This document shows, one piece after another, positions 6,542-7,355 of a DNA stretch of 7,355 nucleotides (within the stretch, counting starts at the first letter, position 1; each line of letters opens with the position of its first letter). A program made the position numbers and the translations under genes. A model generated the notes under the pieces. That model was not told the origin of the DNA, made no database searches, and saw nothing but the letters and a program-made list of their open reading frames with translations. The stretch is from assembly GCA_030629475.1 (NCBI GenBank), contig DAOVOU010000104.1, positions 1 through 7,355 of the forward strand, read 5' to 3'. The stretch comes from Desulfobacterales bacterium (GTDB taxonomy: Bacteria; Desulfobacterota; Desulfobacteria; Desulfobacterales; C00003060).

Positions 6542-7201
6542 TTACACCTGTCCCGGCCTTTTCTGAAGTCTCAATTCTCTTGTTTGAAGTATCATTTTAT
6601 CCGAGGAAAAATCCTCAACTTCTTCTTCTACGATGACCCTGTCGTTGAGTATTCTTTTCACTCGCCCAAAATTCGTGCCAAGGTATGTCCCCTTGGCGAT
6701 AACATATCCCTTGCCAGAGGGCTCTTCCACCAGGGCCTTGTTTCCCGTAGGCGAGACGATAATGCCCACCAGTTTCAGTTGGCTCAAGTCTATCCTTTGA
6801 AGGGGTGTAAGAGGCGCTCTCTTTTTTTCTTTCCCCTTTTTTTTCTTGGCAGGAGGCAGTTGAACTTTTGTTGCAAAAAGGGGCTGAAAAGGATCGGGTT
6901 TACCTTTGGGGTCATAGAAATACGTGAGCTGTTTCCCAACCTGTTCGGCAGGTAGCCCGGGGCTCGGTTCAGCCGGCTGGATCATGGGCTTCTTCTCAGG
7001 CAGTGGTGGTTCTGCCTTGACCGCCGCCTCCTTCGGTTTCATGGCTTGAGAGGTCGGCTTCTCAGGCGTGGCGACCTTTTTTCGAACCGGTGCCGGTTGC
7101 GAGGGGGGCTCCGATTCTGTACTATTCCCGCACCCTGCTGCAGCGAGCACAATCAGAATCAACCCGAAGAGCAAATTGCGAGCGCTGGCTGCCATTGTCA
7201 T
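6542..7201 (-). CDS. pilP: Type IV pilus inner-membrane lipoprotein PilP
   Basis: PilP is the periplasmic lipoprotein that connects the inner-membrane PilN/PilO dimer to the N-terminal domains of PilQ. The 219-residue product has a signal peptide with lipobox AAGC (Cys24), a long Pro/Lys/Glu-rich flexible linker (about 25-90), the conserved entry YDPKGKPDPFQPLF (about 95-110), a Lys-rich stretch coded by A-tracts, and the globular domain from about 128: TPLQRIDLSQLKLVGII, then GNKALVEEPSGKGYVIAKGTYLG and NDRVIVEEE. Gly at +2 after the lipid Cys does not decide sorting; PilP is normally retained in the inner membrane. The ATG at 7201 is preferred to the ATG six bases later because AAGGGG (7207-7212) is 5 bases upstream and the codon overlaps the upstream stop as ATGA. 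It lies one base from pilQ. Confidence 0.95.
   Translation of the reverse strand: MTMAASARNLLFGLILIVLAAAGCGNSTESEPPSQPAPVRKKVATPEKPTSQAMKPKEAAVKAEPPLPEKKPMIQPAEPSPGLPAEQVGKQLTYFYDPKGKPDPFQPLFATKVQLPPAKKKKGKEKKRAPLTPLQRIDLSQLKLVGIIVSPTGNKALVEEPSGKGYVIAKGTYLGTNFGRVKRILNDRVIVEEEVEDFSSDKMILQTRELRLQKRPGQV
6822..6844 (-). repeat. A8 and A7 tracts in the pilP coding strand
   Basis: On the coding strand an A8 run (6844-6837) and an A7 run (6828-6822) are separated by GGGGAAAG. They encode a KKKKGKEKKR stretch just before the conserved globular domain. Runs of this length can cause polymerase slippage. The frame is intact as given, and Lys-rich linkers are ordinary in PilP. Confidence 0.7.
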
Positions 7202-7355
7202 ATCAGCCCCTTTTTTTCCTCTTGCGAACTTAGTTCGCTTCGCTCACCATTGGAATAATGGAATAATGGAATAATGGAATAATGGGTTCTGGGAAAATGG
7301 GACAGTGGTTTATTGGCAAAATCTCTCTTGACCTGGGAGTTAAAAAATGTGTAAC
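7198..7355 (-). CDS. pilO: Probable 3' end of pilO (partial, with a repeat-encoded tail)
   Basis: A minus-strand frame is open from the window edge to a TGA at 7200-7198, giving 51 codons. The TGA overlaps the pilP ATG as ATGA, an arrangement typical of coupled operon genes. The first complete residues read YTFFNSQVKRDF. An aromatic-X-Phe ending after a beta strand is what I expect at the PilO C-terminus (compare TYRF), and pilO normally sits directly upstream of pilP. The following residues (HYSIIPLFHYS and beyond) are encoded by an 8-base tandem repeat and look like an acquired tail, not PilO fold. PilO is an inner-membrane protein of the alignment complex that pairs with PilN. The other two frames stop at about 7340 and 7230, so pilO could instead end there and leave this stretch untranslated. 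The identity rests mainly on gene order. Confidence 0.5.
   Translation of the reverse strand, partial: YTFFNSQVKRDFANKPLSHFPRTHYSIIPLFHYSNGERSELSSQEEKKGLI
7224..7238. other. Perfect 15-base palindrome upstream of pilP
   Basis: GCGAACT-T-AGTTCGC is a perfect inverted repeat about 10 bases upstream of the pilP ribosome binding site and inside the presumed pilO tail. In RNA it could form a 6-bp stem with a 3-base loop. It may be an operator-like site, a small attenuating hairpin or chance; nothing else supports a specific role. Confidence 0.4.
7252..7283. repeat. 8-base tandem repeat, four perfect copies of GGAATAAT
   Basis: Four identical head-to-tail copies of GGAATAAT (starts 7252, 7260, 7268, 7276) are followed by GGG. 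Because 8 is not a multiple of 3, the array read on the minus strand passes through all three frames and yields an 8-residue peptide period (HYSIIPLF). Copy-number change by one would shift any frame read through it. Confidence 0.9.

Noticed and set aside
6539..6955. 138-codon plus-strand open frame opposite pilP
   Set aside because: It is the complement of conserved pilP codons and lacks a credible start context or domain.

Overview
The window looks like a piece of a Gram-negative chromosome, most likely from the Desulfobacterota (former Deltaproteobacteria). I infer this from the type IV pilus proteins PilP and PilQ in delta-proteobacterial style, two periplasmic LysM proteins, and AT-rich intergenic gaps filled with short tandem repeats and palindromic elements of a kind I associate with such genomes. 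The phylum is inferred from familiarity, not from a search.

Layout. Two genes run rightward. The first (13-1719, possibly cut at its 5' end by the window edge) is a secreted protein with two LysM domains followed by an unrecognised region that appears to be an internally duplicated domain. The second (1856-2614) is an outer-membrane TPR lipoprotein resembling PilF/PilW pilotins. Four genes run leftward and converge on this pair: the 3' end of a probable pilO (7198-7355), pilP (6542-7201), pilQ (4273-6540), and a TsaP-like LysM protein (3004-4038). pilO/pilP overlap as ATGA and pilP/pilQ are one base apart, so these three look like the tail of a pilMNOPQ operon. The TsaP-like gene follows pilQ after a 234-base gap that holds a palindromic repeat element.

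How the genes fit together. PilO and PilP belong to the alignment subcomplex in the inner membrane and periplasm. PilQ is the outer-membrane secretin. TsaP-type proteins tie PilQ to peptidoglycan, and PilF/PilW-type TPR lipoproteins help the secretin reach and assemble in the outer membrane. The window therefore carries most of the envelope-spanning outer half of a type IVa pilus machine. The role of the first LysM protein is unknown.

Intergenic DNA. Every gap of more than a few bases contains its own repeat: opposed 9-base arrays (1740-1838), a 7-base array over the end of the TPR gene (2601-2628), an element with opposed 7-base arrays (2691-2885), a 7-base array over the end of the TsaP-like gene (2980-3010), a roughly 130-base palindromic element (4121-4250), and an 8-base array (7252-7283) that appears to be translated as the tail of PilO. 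I see no tRNA, rRNA, CRISPR array, transposase or clear Rho-independent terminator. I did not find an obviously new enzymatic or defence system. The most unusual points are the duplicated domain and G-tracts in the first gene, the repeat-encoded PilO tail, and the variety of short-period arrays.
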